This document shows positions 1 through 12,691 of a stretch of DNA of 64,000 nt, one piece after another. The first letter of the stretch is position 1, and each line of letters begins with the position of its first letter. The notes below the pieces were generated by a model that saw only the letters and a list, made by a program, of their open reading frames with translations, was not told the origin of the DNA and ran no database searches. Made by a program: the position numbers and the translations under genes. The DNA comes from Calliopsis andreniformis (taxonomy: Eukaryota; Arthropoda; Insecta; Hymenoptera; Andrenidae). Location of the stretch: NCBI RefSeq assembly GCF_051401765.1, contig NW_027480438.1, positions 1,984,001 through 2,048,000 on the forward strand, written 5' to 3'.

Positions 1-2777
1 CTCATTAGAATATCCTGAATTCTCTGTATTCAATACTCAAACCTCAATCCTCAACCCTCAGCCCTCATCCTCCACCCTCAATCCTCAATCCTCAAACCTC
101 AACCTTCAATCCTCAATACTCAATCTTCGATCCACAATCCTCAGCCCTCAACCCTCAATCCTCAATCCTCAGTCATGAATACTCATTCTTCAATACTCAA
201 TCCTCAATCCTCAATCCTCAATCCTCAATCCTCAATCCTCAATCCTCAAGCCTCAATACTCAGTCCTCAATCCTCAATCCTCAATCCTCAATCCTCAATC
301 ATCAATCCTCAATCTTCAATACTCAGTCCTCAATCCTCAATCCTCAATACTCAACCATCAATCCTCAAATCTCAATACTCAATAGAATATCCTGAATACT
401 CAGGATTCAATACTCAAACCTCAATCCTCAATTATCAATCCTCATTCCTCATGCCTCAAACCTCCATCCTCAGCCCTCAGTCCTCATCCTCAATTCTCAA
501 TTCTCAATTCTCAAACCTCAATCCTCATTCTTCAATCCTCAATTATCAATCTCGTATCCTAGATCATCAATCCCCAATACTCTATCCTTAATCCTCAATA
601 TTCAATCCTCTATTCCCAGTCCACAATCTTCAATTCCCAAAGATCAATAATCAATCGTCAATCCTCAGTCCTCAATCCCCAATCCTCAGTCCTCAATCCT
701 CAATCCTCAATACTCAATCCTCAATCCTCAACCGTCAGTCCTCGTCCTTAATCCGCAACCCTCAATCCTCAATCCTCAATCTTCAATCATCAATCCTCAA
801 TCTTCAATCCTCAGTCCTCAATCCTCAATCCTCAATCCTCAATCCTCAATATTCAATACACAACCCTCAAACATCAATCCTCAAAACTCAATCATCAATC
901 CTCAATTCTCAATTCTCAATAGAATATCCTGAATTCACAGTTTTCAATACTCAATCCTCAATCTTCAATCTTCAAGTCTCCATCTAACAAACATCGATTC
1001 TCATTACTCAACCCACAACACTCAATCCTCAATCCTCAATCCTCAATCTTCAATCCTCAATCCTCAATCCTCAATCCTCAATCCTCAATCATCAATCCTC
1101 AATCTTCAACACTCAATCCTCAATCCTCAGTCCTCAATCGTCAATCCTCAATCATCAATCCTCAATCATCAATACTCAATCCTTAATCCTCAATCCTCAA
1201 TCCTCAATACTCAACCATCAATCCTCAATTCTCAATACTCAATAGAATATCCTGAATTCTCAGTATTCAATACTCAAACCTCAATCCTCAACCCTCAGCC
1301 CTCATCCTCCACCCTCAATCCTCAATCCTCAATCCTCAATCATCAATCCTCAATCCTCAATCCTCAGTCATCAATACTCAATCTTCAATACTCAATCCTC
1401 AATCCTCAATCCTCAATCCTCAATCCTCAATCCTCATTCCTCAAACCTCCATCCTCAGCCCTCAGTCCTCATCCTCAATTCTCAATTCTCAATCCTCAAA
1501 CCTCAATCCTCAATCTTCAATCATCAATTATCAATCTCGTATCCTCGATCCTCAATCCCCAATACTCTATCCTTAATCCTCAATATTCAATCCTCTATCC
1601 CCAGTCCACAATCTTCAATCCCCAAAGCTCAATAATCAATCCTCAATCCTCAGTCCTCAATGCCCAATCCTCAGTCCTCAACCCTCATTCCTCAATACTC
1701 AAACCTCAATCCTCAACCGTCAGTCCTCGTCCTTAATCCTCAACACTCAATCCTCAATCCTCAATCTTCAATCATCAATACTCAATCTTCAATCCTCAAT
1801 CCTCAATCCTCAATCCTCAATCCTCAATCCTCAATATTCAATACACAACCCTCAAACATCAATCCTCAAAACTCAATAATCAATCCTCAATTCTCAATTC
1901 TCAATAGAATATCCTGAATTCTCAGTTTTCAATACTCAATCCTCAATCTTCAATCTTCAAGTCTCCATCTAACAAACATCAATTCTCATTACTGAACCCA
2001 CAACACTCAATCCTCAATCCTCAATCCTCAATCTTCAATCCCCAATCATCAATCCTCAATCCTCAATCCTCAATCCTCAATCATCAATCCTCAATCTTCA
2101 ACACTCAATCCTCAATCCTCAGTCCTCAATCCTCAATCCTCAATCATCAATCCTCAATCTTCAATACTCAATCCTCAATCCTCAATCCTCAATCCTCAAT
2201 ACTCAACCATCAATCCTCAATTCTCAATACTCAATAGAATATCCTGAATTCTCAGTATTCAATACTCAAACCTCAATCCTCAACCCTCAGCCCTCATCCT
2301 CCACCCTCAATCTTCAATCCTCAAACCTCAACCTTCAGTCCTCAATACTCAATCTTCGATCCTCAATCCTCAACTCTCAATCCTCAATCCTCAATTCTCA
2401 GTCATGAATACTCAATCTTCAATACTCAATCCTCAATCCTCAATCCTCAAACCTCAATCCTCAATCCTCAATCCTCATTCCTCAAACCTCATTCCTCAAC
2501 CCTCAGTCCTCATCCTCAATTCTCAATTCTCAATCATCAATACTCAATCTTCAATCCTCAGTCCACAATCCTCATCCTCAATATTCAACACACAACCCTC
2601 AACCATCAATCACCAATATTTAACCATCAATCCTCAATTCTCAATACTCAATAGAATATCCTGAATTCTCATGGTTCAATGCTAAATCCCCAATCTCAAT
2701 CTTCAAATCTCAATCCACAAACATCAATTCTCATCACTCAACCCTCAACACTCAGTCCTCAATCTTCAATCCTCAAT
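1..2777 (+). repeat. Left flank: ~0.99-kb higher-order repeats
   Basis: Seven cores lie at about 7, 384, 921, 1244, 1906, 2236 and 2653. The motif AGAATATCCTGAATTCT is present at 1244 and 2236, 992 bp apart, each followed by TCAGTATTCAATACTCAAAC. A second landmark, CTCGTATCCT followed by an AATACTCTATCC tract, is found near 549 and 1531 (982 bp apart), and in altered form near 2885. The units are therefore 982-992 bp. The copy starting at base 7 resembles the 2236 copy more than the 1244 copy in the stretch after the core (both contain CCTCAAACCTCAACCTTCA), so the units are mosaics. The array runs off the left edge of the window. Confidence 0.8.
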
Positions 2778-4555
2778 CCTTAATACTCAATCCTCAATCA
2801 TCAATCCTCCATACTCAATGTTCAATCCTCAATCCTCAATCATCAATCCTCAATCCTCAATCCTCACTCTTCAATCATCAATAATCAATCTCCTGTCCTA
2901 GATCCTCAATCTCCAATACTCTATCCTTAATCCTCAATTTCAATCCTCTATCCCCAGTCCACATTCTTCAATGCCCAAAGCTCAATAATCTATCCTCAAT
3001 CCTCAGTCCTCAATCGTCAATCATCAATCCACAATCTTCAGTACTCAATCCTCAATCCTCAATCCTCAATCCTCAATCCTCAATCCTCAATCGTCAATCC
3101 TCAATCCCCAATCCTCAATCTTCAATCCTCAATCCTCAATCCTCAAGCCTCAATACTCAATCCTCAATCCTCAATCCTCAATCCTCAATCCTCAATCATC
3201 AATCCTCAATCTTCGATACTCAGTCCTCAATCCTCAATCCTCAATACTCAATCCTCAATCCTCAATCTTCGATCCTCAATACCCAATCTTCAATCTTCAA
3301 TCCTCAATCCTCAATCCTCAATCCTCAGACATCAAACATCAATACTCAACCCCCAATCCTCGTCCTCAAACCACAACCCTCAATCCTCGATCCTCAAACT
3401 TCAATCATCAATATTCAATCTTCAATCCTCAATCCTCAATCCTCAATACTCAATCCTCAATCCTCAATCTTCGATCCTCAATACCCAATCTTCAATCTTC
3501 AATCCTCAATCCTCAATCCTCAATCCTCAATCCTCAGTCCTCAATACTCAATCCTCAATGTTCAATCCGCAATACCCAATCCTCCATCTTCAATCCTCAA
3601 TCCTCAATCCTCAACCCTCAATCCTTAATCCTCAATCCTCAATCTTCAGTCCTCAAACCTTAATCCTGAATCCACAATCCTGAATCCTCAATCTTCAGCC
3701 CTCAGTCCTCAACAATCAGCTGTCAATCCTCAATCCTCAATGGAATATCGTCAATTCACAGTTTTCAATACTCCATACTCAATCTGCAATCTTCAAACCT
3801 CTATACACAAACATCAATACTCATAACTCAACACTCAACACTCCGTGCCCAGTCCTCAATCTTCAATCCTCAATCCTCAATACTCAATCCTCAATTTTCA
3901 AGCCTCAATACTGAATCTTCAATCCTCAATGCTTAATCCTCAATCCTCAATCCTCAGTCCTCAACCCACAATCCTCAATCCTCAAACCTCAATCCTCAAT
4001 CGTCAGCCCTCGTCCTCAATCCTCAACACTCAATCCACAATCCTCAATCTTCAATCATCAATACTCAATCTTCAATACTCAATCCTCAATCTTCAATCCT
4101 CAATCCTCAATACTCACTCCTCAATACTCAATACTCAATCTTCAATCCTCAATCCTCATTCTTCAATCCTCAATACACAATCCTCAATATTCAATCCTAA
4201 ATCCCCAATCCTCAATTCTCAATACTCAATCCTCAATCATCAATATTCAACACTCAAGCCTCAGCCTTCAATAATCAATCCTCAATTCTCAATCCTCAAT
4301 ACTCAATCCTCAATCCTCAGCCCTCAACCCTCAAACCTCAATCCTCAACCGTCAGTCCTCGTCCTCAATCGTCACACCTCAATCCTCAATCCTGAATCTT
4401 CAATCCTCATTACTCAATATTCAATACTCAATCCTCAATCTTCAATCCTCAATCTTCAATCTTCAATCCTCAATTCTCAATCCTCAATCCTCAATCCTCA
4501 ATCCTCATTCTTCAATCCTCAATACCCAATCCTCAATCTTCAATCCTCAATCCTC
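2778..4555 (+). repeat. Lead segment of megarepeat copy I
   Basis: Degenerate heptamers with one core at 3741 (GGAATATCGTCAATTC form). Two internal near-copies of a stretch with TCTTCGATCCTCAATACCC occur near 3,265 and 3,470. The counterpart is 27,492-29,262, which is one heptamer shorter in the run ending at TCAATCGTC (5 rather than 6 units before it). Part of it (about 3,380-4,130) reappears a third time at about 50,850-51,600. Confidence 0.75.
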
Positions 4556-7500
4556 AATCCTCAATCCTCATTCTTCAATCCTCAATACCCAATCCTCAAT
4601 CTTCAATCCTCAATCCTCAATCCTAAATCCTCAATCCTCAATCCTCAGTCCTCAATCTTCAATCCTCAGTCCCAAATCCTCAATCTTCAATACACAATCC
4701 TCAATCCTCAATCTTCAATCCTCAATACTCAATCTTCAATCATCAACCCTCAATCCTCAATTCTCAATACTCATTCTTCAATCCCCAATACCCAATCCTC
4801 AATCTTCAATCCTCAATCCTTAATCCTCACTTCTCAACCCTCAATCCTCAATCCTCAGACATCAAACATCAATACTCAACCCTCAATCCTCGTCCTCAAT
4901 CCACAACCCTCAATCCTCGATCCTCAAACTTCAATCGTCAATATTCAATCTTCAATCCTCAATACTCAATCCTCAATACTCAATCCTCAATCCTCAATGT
5001 TCAATCCTCAATACCCAATCCTCAATCTTCAATCCTCAATCCTCAATCCTCAATCCTCAATCCTCAATCCTCAATCCTCAATCCTCAATCCTCAGTCCTC
5101 AACCCTCAATCCTGAATCCTCAATCCTGTATCCTCAATCTTCAGCCCTCAGTCCTCAACAATCAGTTGTCAATCCACAATCCCCAATAGAATATCATCAA
5201 TTCACAGTTTTCAATACTCAATACTCAATCTACAATCTTCAAATCTCTATCCACAAACATCAATTCTCATCACTCAACCCTCAACACTCAGTCCTCAATG
5301 TTCAATCCCCAATTCTTAATTCACAATCTTCAATCCTCAATACTGAACATTCAATCCTCAATACTGAACATTCAATCCTCAATCCTCAATACTCAATCTT
5401 CAATCCTCAGTACCCAATCCTCAATATGCAACCCTCAATCCTCAACCCTCAATCCTCGATCCTCAGTCCTCAATCCTCAATCCTCAATCCTCAATGTTCA
5501 ATCCGCAATACCCAATCCTCAATCTTCAATCCTCAATCCTCAATCCTGAACCCTCAATCCTTAATCCTCAATCCTCAATCTTCGGTCCTCAAACCTTAAT
5601 CCTGAATCCACAATCCTGAATCCTCAACCTTCAGCCCTCAGTCCTCAACAATCAGTTGTCAATCCTCAATCCTCAATGGAATATCGTCAATTCACAGTTT
5701 TCAATACTCAATACTCAATCTGCAATCTTCAAATCTCTATACACAAACATCAATACTCATAACTCAACACTCAACACTCCGTCCCCAGTCCTCAATCTTC
5801 AATACTCAATCCTCAATCCTCAATCTTCGATCATCAATACCCAATATTCAATCTTCAATCCTCAATCCTCAATCCTCAATCCTCAATCCTCAGTCCTCAA
5901 TCCTCAATCCTCAATGTTCAATCCGCAATACCCAATCCTCAATCTTCAATCCTCAATCCTCAATCCTCAACCCTCAATCCTTAATCCTCAATCCTCAATC
6001 TTCAGTCCTCAAACCTTAATCCTGAATCCACAATCCTGAATCCTCAATCTTCAGCCCTCAGTCCTCAACAATCAGTTGTCAATACTCAATCCTCAATGGA
6101 ATATCGCCAATTCACAGTTTTCAATACTCCATACTCAATCTGCAATCTCCAAACCTCTATACACAAACATCAATACTCATAACTCAACACTCAACACTCC
6201 GTCCCCAGTCCTCAATCTTCAATCCTCAATCCTCAATCCACAATCCTCAATCCCCAATCCTCAATTTTCAAGCCTCAATACTGAATCTTCAATCCTCAAT
6301 GCTTAATCCTCAATCCTCAATCCTCAGTCCTCAACCCACAATCCTGAATCCTCAAACCTCAATCCTCAATCGTCAGCCCTCGTCCTCAATCCTCAACACT
6401 CAATCCACAATCCTCAATCTTCAATCATCAATACTCAATCTTCAATCCTCAATCCTCAATCTTCAATCCTCAATCCTCAATTCTCACTCCTCAATACTCA
6501 ATCCTCAATCGTCAATCCTCAATCCCCAATCGTCAATCCCCAATCCTCAATCCTCAATACTCAATCCTCAATCCTCAATCTTCGATCCTCAATACCCAAT
6601 CTTCAATCTTCAATCCTCAATCCGCAATCCTCAATCCTCAATCCTCAGTCCTCAATCCTCAATCCTCAGTCCTCAAACCTCAATCCAGAATCCTCAATCC
6701 TGAATCCTCAATCCTCAATTCTCAATCCCCAATCCTCAATCCTCAATATTCAACACTCAAGCCTCAAACGTCAATCCTCAATACTCAATCATCAATCCTC
6801 AATTCTCAATACTCAATTCTGAATCCCCAATCCTGAATCCTCAATCTTCAGCCCTCAGTCCTCAATAATCAGTTGTCATTCCACAATCCCCAATAGAATA
6901 TCATCAATTCACAGTTTTCAATGCTCAATACTCAATCTACAATCTTCAAGTCTCTATCCACAAACATCAATTCTCATCACTCAACCCTCAACACTCAGTC
7001 CTCAATGTTCAATCCCCAATTCTCAATTCACAATCTTCAATCCTCAATACTGAACATTCAATCCTCAATCCTCAATCCTCAGTCCTCAATCCTCAATCCT
7101 CAATTCTCAATACTCAATAGAATATCCTGTATCCTGAGGATTCAATACTCAAACCTCAATCCTCAACCCTCAGCCCTCATGCTCCATCCTCAATACTCGA
7201 TCCTCAATCCCCAATCCTCAATCCTCAATACTCAATCTTCAATCCTCAATCCTCAATCCTCAATCCTCAGTCCTCAATACTCAATCTACAATCCTCAATA
7301 CTCAGTCTTCAATCCTCAATCCTCAATCCTCAACCCTCAATCCTCATTCTTCAATCATCAATACACAATCCTCAATATTCAATACTCAATCCTCAATATT
7401 CAATCCTTAATGCTCAATCCTCAATCCACAATCCTCAACATTCAATCCTCAATACTCAATCTTCAGTGCTCATTCCTCAATCCTCAATCCTCAATTCTCA

Positions 7501-7880
7501 ATCCTCAATCGTCAATCTTCAATCCTCTATACTCGATCTTCAACCCTCAATCCTCAATCCTCAATCCGCACTATTCAATCCTCAATACCCAATCCTCAAT
7601 CTATAATCCTGAATCCTCAATCCCCAATTCTCAATCCTCAATCCTCAGTCCTCAGCCCTCAAACCTCAATCCTCAACCCTCAGCCCTCATCCTCATTCCT
7701 CAATCCTCAATCCTCGATCCTCAAACTTCAATCATCAATATTAAATCTTCAATCCTCAATCCTCAATCCTCAATACTCAATCCTCAATTCTCAATGTTCA
7801 ATCCTCAATACCCAATCCTCAGTCTTCAATCCTCAATCCTCAATCCTCAATCCTCAGACCACAAACCTCAATCCTGAATC
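4556..7880 (+). repeat. X1: long higher-order segment, copy 1 of 6
   Basis: A ~3.3-kb segment recognised by CATTCTTCAATCC at its left, a run containing AATCCTAAATCC, then cores at 5188, 5677, 6097, 6895 and 7119. Between cores 5188 and 5677 lie two consecutive CAATACTGAACATTCAATCC units, found only in X copies. Core spacings are 489, 420, 798 and 224 bp. The last three are exact multiples of 7, and 489 is one short of a multiple. It is followed by a tail with CAGACCACAAACC. Other copies begin near 12,692, 19,241, 29,263, 37,399 and 45,185. Confidence 0.85.
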
Positions 7881-8534
7881 CTCAATCCTGAATCCTCAAT
7901 CTTCAGCACTGGGTCCTCAACAATCAGTTGTCAATCCTCAATCCCCAATAGAATATCCTCAATTCACTGTTTTCAATACTCAATACTCAATCTGCAGTCT
8001 TCAGATCTCTATCCACAAACATCAATTCTCATCACTCAACCCTCAATACTCAGTCCCCTATCCTCAATCTTCAATCCTCAATCCTCAATCCTCAATCCTC
8101 AATCTTAATCTTCAATCCTCAGTACTCAATCTTCAATCCTCAATCCTCAATCCTTAATCCTCAGTCCTCAACCTTCAATCCTCAATACTCAATCTTCAAT
8201 CCTCAATCCTCAATCCTCAATCCTCAATCATCAATCCTCAATCCTAAATCGTCAATCTTCAATCCTCAATACTCAATCTTCAATCCTCAATCCTCAATCC
8301 TCAATCCTCAATCCTCATTCATCAATCCTCAATACCCAATCCTCAATCTTCAATGCTCAATCCTCAATCCTCAATACTCAATCCTCAATCCTCAATCCTC
8401 AATCCTCAATCTTCAATCCGCAGTCCCAAATCCTCAATCTTCAGTACACAATCCTCAATCCTCAATCTTCAATCCTCAATACTCAGTCTTCAATCATCAA
8501 TCCTCAATCCTCAATTCTCAATACTCATTCTTCA
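7881..8534 (+). repeat. Link segment with core at 7950
   Basis: Follows the X1 tail. It carries CAGCACTGGGTCC just before the core, one of the few G runs in the window, and a core variant with TTCACTGTTTTC. Further on are AATCTTAATC and CAGTCCCAAATCC landmarks. Repeated at 32,588-33,241, and a third, partly diverged copy lies at about 50,010-50,510. Confidence 0.75.
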
Positions 8535-11500
8535 ATCCTCAATCCTCAATCCTCATTCTTCAATCCTCAATACACAATCCTCAATATTCAATCCTCAATC
8601 CTCAATCCTCAATTCTCAATCCTCAATCCTCAATCCTCAATATTCAACACTCAAGCCTCAAACATCAATCCTCAATACTCAATCATCAATCCTCAATTCT
8701 CAATACGCAATAGAATATCCTGAATTCTCATGGTTCAATACTCAATCGACAATATTCAATAATCAAATCTCAATCCTCAAACATCAATTCTCAACACTCA
8801 ATACTCAACACTCAGTCCTCTCTCTTCAATCCTCCATCCTCAACCCTCAATCCTCAAGCGTCAATCCTCAATACTCAATCCTCAACCCTCAATCCTCAGT
8901 CCTCAAACCTCAATCCCGAATCCTCAATCCTGAATCCTCTACCTTCAGCCCTCAGTCCTCGAAAATCAATTGTCAATCCTCAATCCTCAATAGAATATCC
9001 TCAATTCACAGTTTTCTATACTGAACCCCATTCTTCAATCTTCAAATCTCAATCCACAAACATCAATTCTCTTCACTCAACCATCTACACCCAGTCCTCA
9101 ATCTTCAATCCTCAATCCTCAATCCTCAATCTTCAATCCTCAATACTCAATACTCAATCCTCAACCCTCAATCCTCAGTCCTCAATACTCAATCCTCAGT
9201 CGTGAATCCTCAATCCCCAATCCTCAATCTTCAATCCTCAATCCTCAATACTCAATCTTCGAACCTCAATATTCAACACACAACCCTCAATATTCAACAC
9301 TCAAGCCTCAAACATCAATCCTCAATACCCAATCATCAATCCTCAATTCTCAATACTCAATAGAATATCCTGAATTCTCATGGTTCAATACTCAATCCAC
9401 AATATTCAACAATCAAATCTCAATCCTCAAACATCAATTCTCAACACTCAATACTCAACACTCAGTCCTCTCTCTTCAATCCTCCATCCTCGACCCTCAA
9501 TCCTCAAGCGTCAATCCTCAATCCTCAATCAACAATCCTCAATACTCAGTCTTTAATCCTCAATCCTCAATGCTCAATCCTCAATCCTCATTCTTCAATC
9601 CTTAACACACAATCCTCAATATTCAATCCTCAATCCTCAATCCTCAATTCTCAATCCTCAATCCACAATCCTCAATATTCAACACTCAAGTCTCAAACAT
9701 CAATCCTCAATACCCAATCATCAATCCTCAATTCTCAATACTCAATAGAATATCCTGAATTCTCATGGTTCAATACTCAATCCACAATATTCAATAATCA
9801 AATCTCAATCCTCAAACATCAATTCTCAACACTCAATACTCAACACTCAGTCCTCTCTCTTCAATCCTCCATCCTCGACCCTCAATCCTCAAGCGTCAAT
9901 CCTCAATCCTCAACCCTCAATCCTCAGTCCTCAAACCTCAATCCCGTATCCTCAATCCTGAATCCTCTATCTTCAGCCCTCCGTCCTCAAAAATCAATTG
10001 TCAATCCTCAATCCTCAATAGAATATCCTCAATTCACAGTTTTCAATACTGAACCCCATTCTTCAATCTTCAAATCTCAATCCACAAACATCAATTCTCA
10101 TCACTCAACCATCAACACCCAGTCCTGAATCTTCAATCCTCAATCCTCAATCCTCAATCTTCAATCCTCAAAACTCAGTACTCAATCCTCAATCCTCAAT
10201 TCTCAGTCCTCAATACTCGTTCCTCTATCCTCAATAGTAAATCCTCAATCCCCAATCCTCAATCTTCAATCCTCAATCATCAATCCTCAATCCTCAATCC
10301 TCAATATTCAACACACAACCCTCAACCATCAATCATCAATACTCAACCATCAATCCTCAATTCTCAATACTCAATAGAATATCCTGAATTCTCATGGTTC
10401 AATACTCAATCCACAAAATTCAATAATCAAATCTCAATCCTCAAACATCAATTCTCAACACACAATCCTCAATACTCAGTCCTCTCTCTTCAATCCTCCA
10501 TCCTCAATCCTCAACCCTCAATTCTCAGTCATCAATACTCAATCTTCAATACTCAATCCTCAATCCTCAATCCTCAATCCTCAATCCTCAATCCTCAACC
10601 CTCAATCCTCATTCCTCAAACCTCAATCCTCAACCCTCAGCCCTCATCCGCAATTCTCAATCCTCAATCCTCAATCCTCAATCCTCAATCCCCAATCTTC
10701 AATCCTCAATAATCAATCTCCAATCCCAGATCCTCAATCCCCAATCTTCAATCCTTAATCATCAACCTTCAATCCTCATTCCCCAGTCCTCAATCTTCAA
10801 TCCTCAACGCTCAATCCTCAATCCTCAATCATCACTCCTCAATCCTCAGCCCTCAACCCTCAAACCTCAATCCTCAACCGTCAGTCCTCGTCCTCAATCG
10901 TCAACCCTCAATCCTCAATCCTCAATCTTCAATCCTCAATACTCAATATTCAATACTCAATCCTCAATCTTCAATCCTCCATCCTCAACCCTCAATTCTC
11001 AAGCGTCAATCCTCAATCCTCAATCCTCAATCCTCAATCCTCAATCCGCAATCCTCAGTCCTCAATCCTCAATCTACAATCCTCAATACTCAGTCTTCAA
11101 TCCTCAATCCTCAATCCTCAATCCTCAATCCTCATTCTTCAATCCTCAATACACAATCCTCAATATTCAATCCTAAATCCCCAATCCTCAATTCTCAATA
11201 CTCAATCCTCAATCATCAATATTCAACACTCAAGCCTCAGCCTTCAATAATCAATCCTCAATTCTCAATCCTCAATACTCAATCCTCAATCCTCAGCCCT
11301 CAACCCTCAAACCTCAATCCTCAACCGTCAGTCCTCGTCCTCAATCGTCACACCTCAATCCTCAATCCTGAATCTTCAATCCTCAGTACTCAATATTCAA
11401 TACTCAATCCTCAATCTTCAATCCTCAATCTTCAATCTTCAATCCTCAATTCTCAATCCTCAATCCTCAATCCTCAATCCTCATTCTTCAATCCTCAATA

Positions 11501-12691
11501 CCCAATCCTCAATCTTCAATCCTCAATCCTCAATCCTCAATTCTCAATCCTCAATCCTCAGTCCTCAGTCCTCAAACCCCAATCCTCAATCCTCAGCCCT
11601 CATCCTCAATCGTCAATCCTCAATCCTCAATCCTCAATCATCAATCCTCAATACTCAACCTCCAATAATCAATCCTCAATTCTCAATCCTCAATACTCAA
11701 TCCTCAATCGTCAATCCTCAATCCCCAATCCTCAATCTTCAGTCCACAATCCTCAATCCTCAATCCTGAATCCTCAACCCTCAATCATCAATACTCAATA
11801 CTCAATCTTCAATCCTCAATCCTCATTCCGCAATCCTCAATCCTCAGTCCTCAATACTCAATCTACAATCCTCAAACATCAATCCTCAATACTCAATCAT
11901 CAATCCTCAATTCTCAATACTCAATAGAATATCCTGAATTCTCATGGTTCAATACTCAATCCACAATATTCAATAATCAAATCTCAATCCTCAAACATCA
12001 ATTCTCAACACTCAGTACTCAACACTCAGTCGTCTCTCTTCAATCCTCCATTCTCAACCCTCAATTCTCAAGCGTCAATCCTCAATCCTCAACCCTCAAC
12101 CCTATATCCTCAGTCCTCAAACCTCAATCCCGAATCCTCAATCCTGAATCCTCTATCTTCAGCCCTCAGTCCTCAAAAATCAATTGTCAATCCTCAATCC
12201 TCAATAGAATATCCTCAATTCACAGTTTTCAATACTGAGCCCCATTCTTCAATCTTCAAATCTCAATCCACAAACATCAATTCTCATCAATCAACCATCA
12301 ACACCCAGTCCTCAATCTTCAATCCTCAATCCTCAATCCTCAATCTTCAATCCTCAATACTCAATACTCAATCCTCAATCCTCAATTCTCAGTCCTCAAT
12401 ACTCAATCCTCAGTCGTCAATCCTCAATCCCCAATCCTCAATCTTCAATCCTCAATCCTCAATCCTCAATCCTCGATCCTCAATATTCAACACACAACCC
12501 TCAACCATCAATCATCAATACTCAACAATCTATCGTCAATCCCCAATCCTCAATAGAATATCCTCAATTCACAGTTTTCAATACTCAATCCCCATTCTTC
12601 AATCTTCAAATCTCAATCCACAAACATCAACTCTCATCACTCAACCCTCAGCACTCAGTCCTCAATCTTCAATCCACAATCCTCAATCCTC

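Noticed and set aside
3845..5599. 584-residue open frame (identical frame at 28,552-30,306) as a protein gene
   Set aside because: It starts at GTG without a ribosome-binding sequence, encodes only degenerate S-S-I-L-N-P-Q heptads, and exists because the 7-bp monomer is stop-free in all + frames. A single-heptamer change in sister copies cuts it to short pieces.
8712..8728. CENP-B box or heat-shock element
   Set aside because: The dyad lacks the conserved bases of the CENP-B box and the two-base spacing of nGAAnnTTCn.
8709..8830. Core as a transposable element or its terminal repeat
   Set aside because: No terminal inverted repeats of useful length, no target-site duplications, no coding sequence. 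The core itself still follows the 7-bp period in degenerate form.
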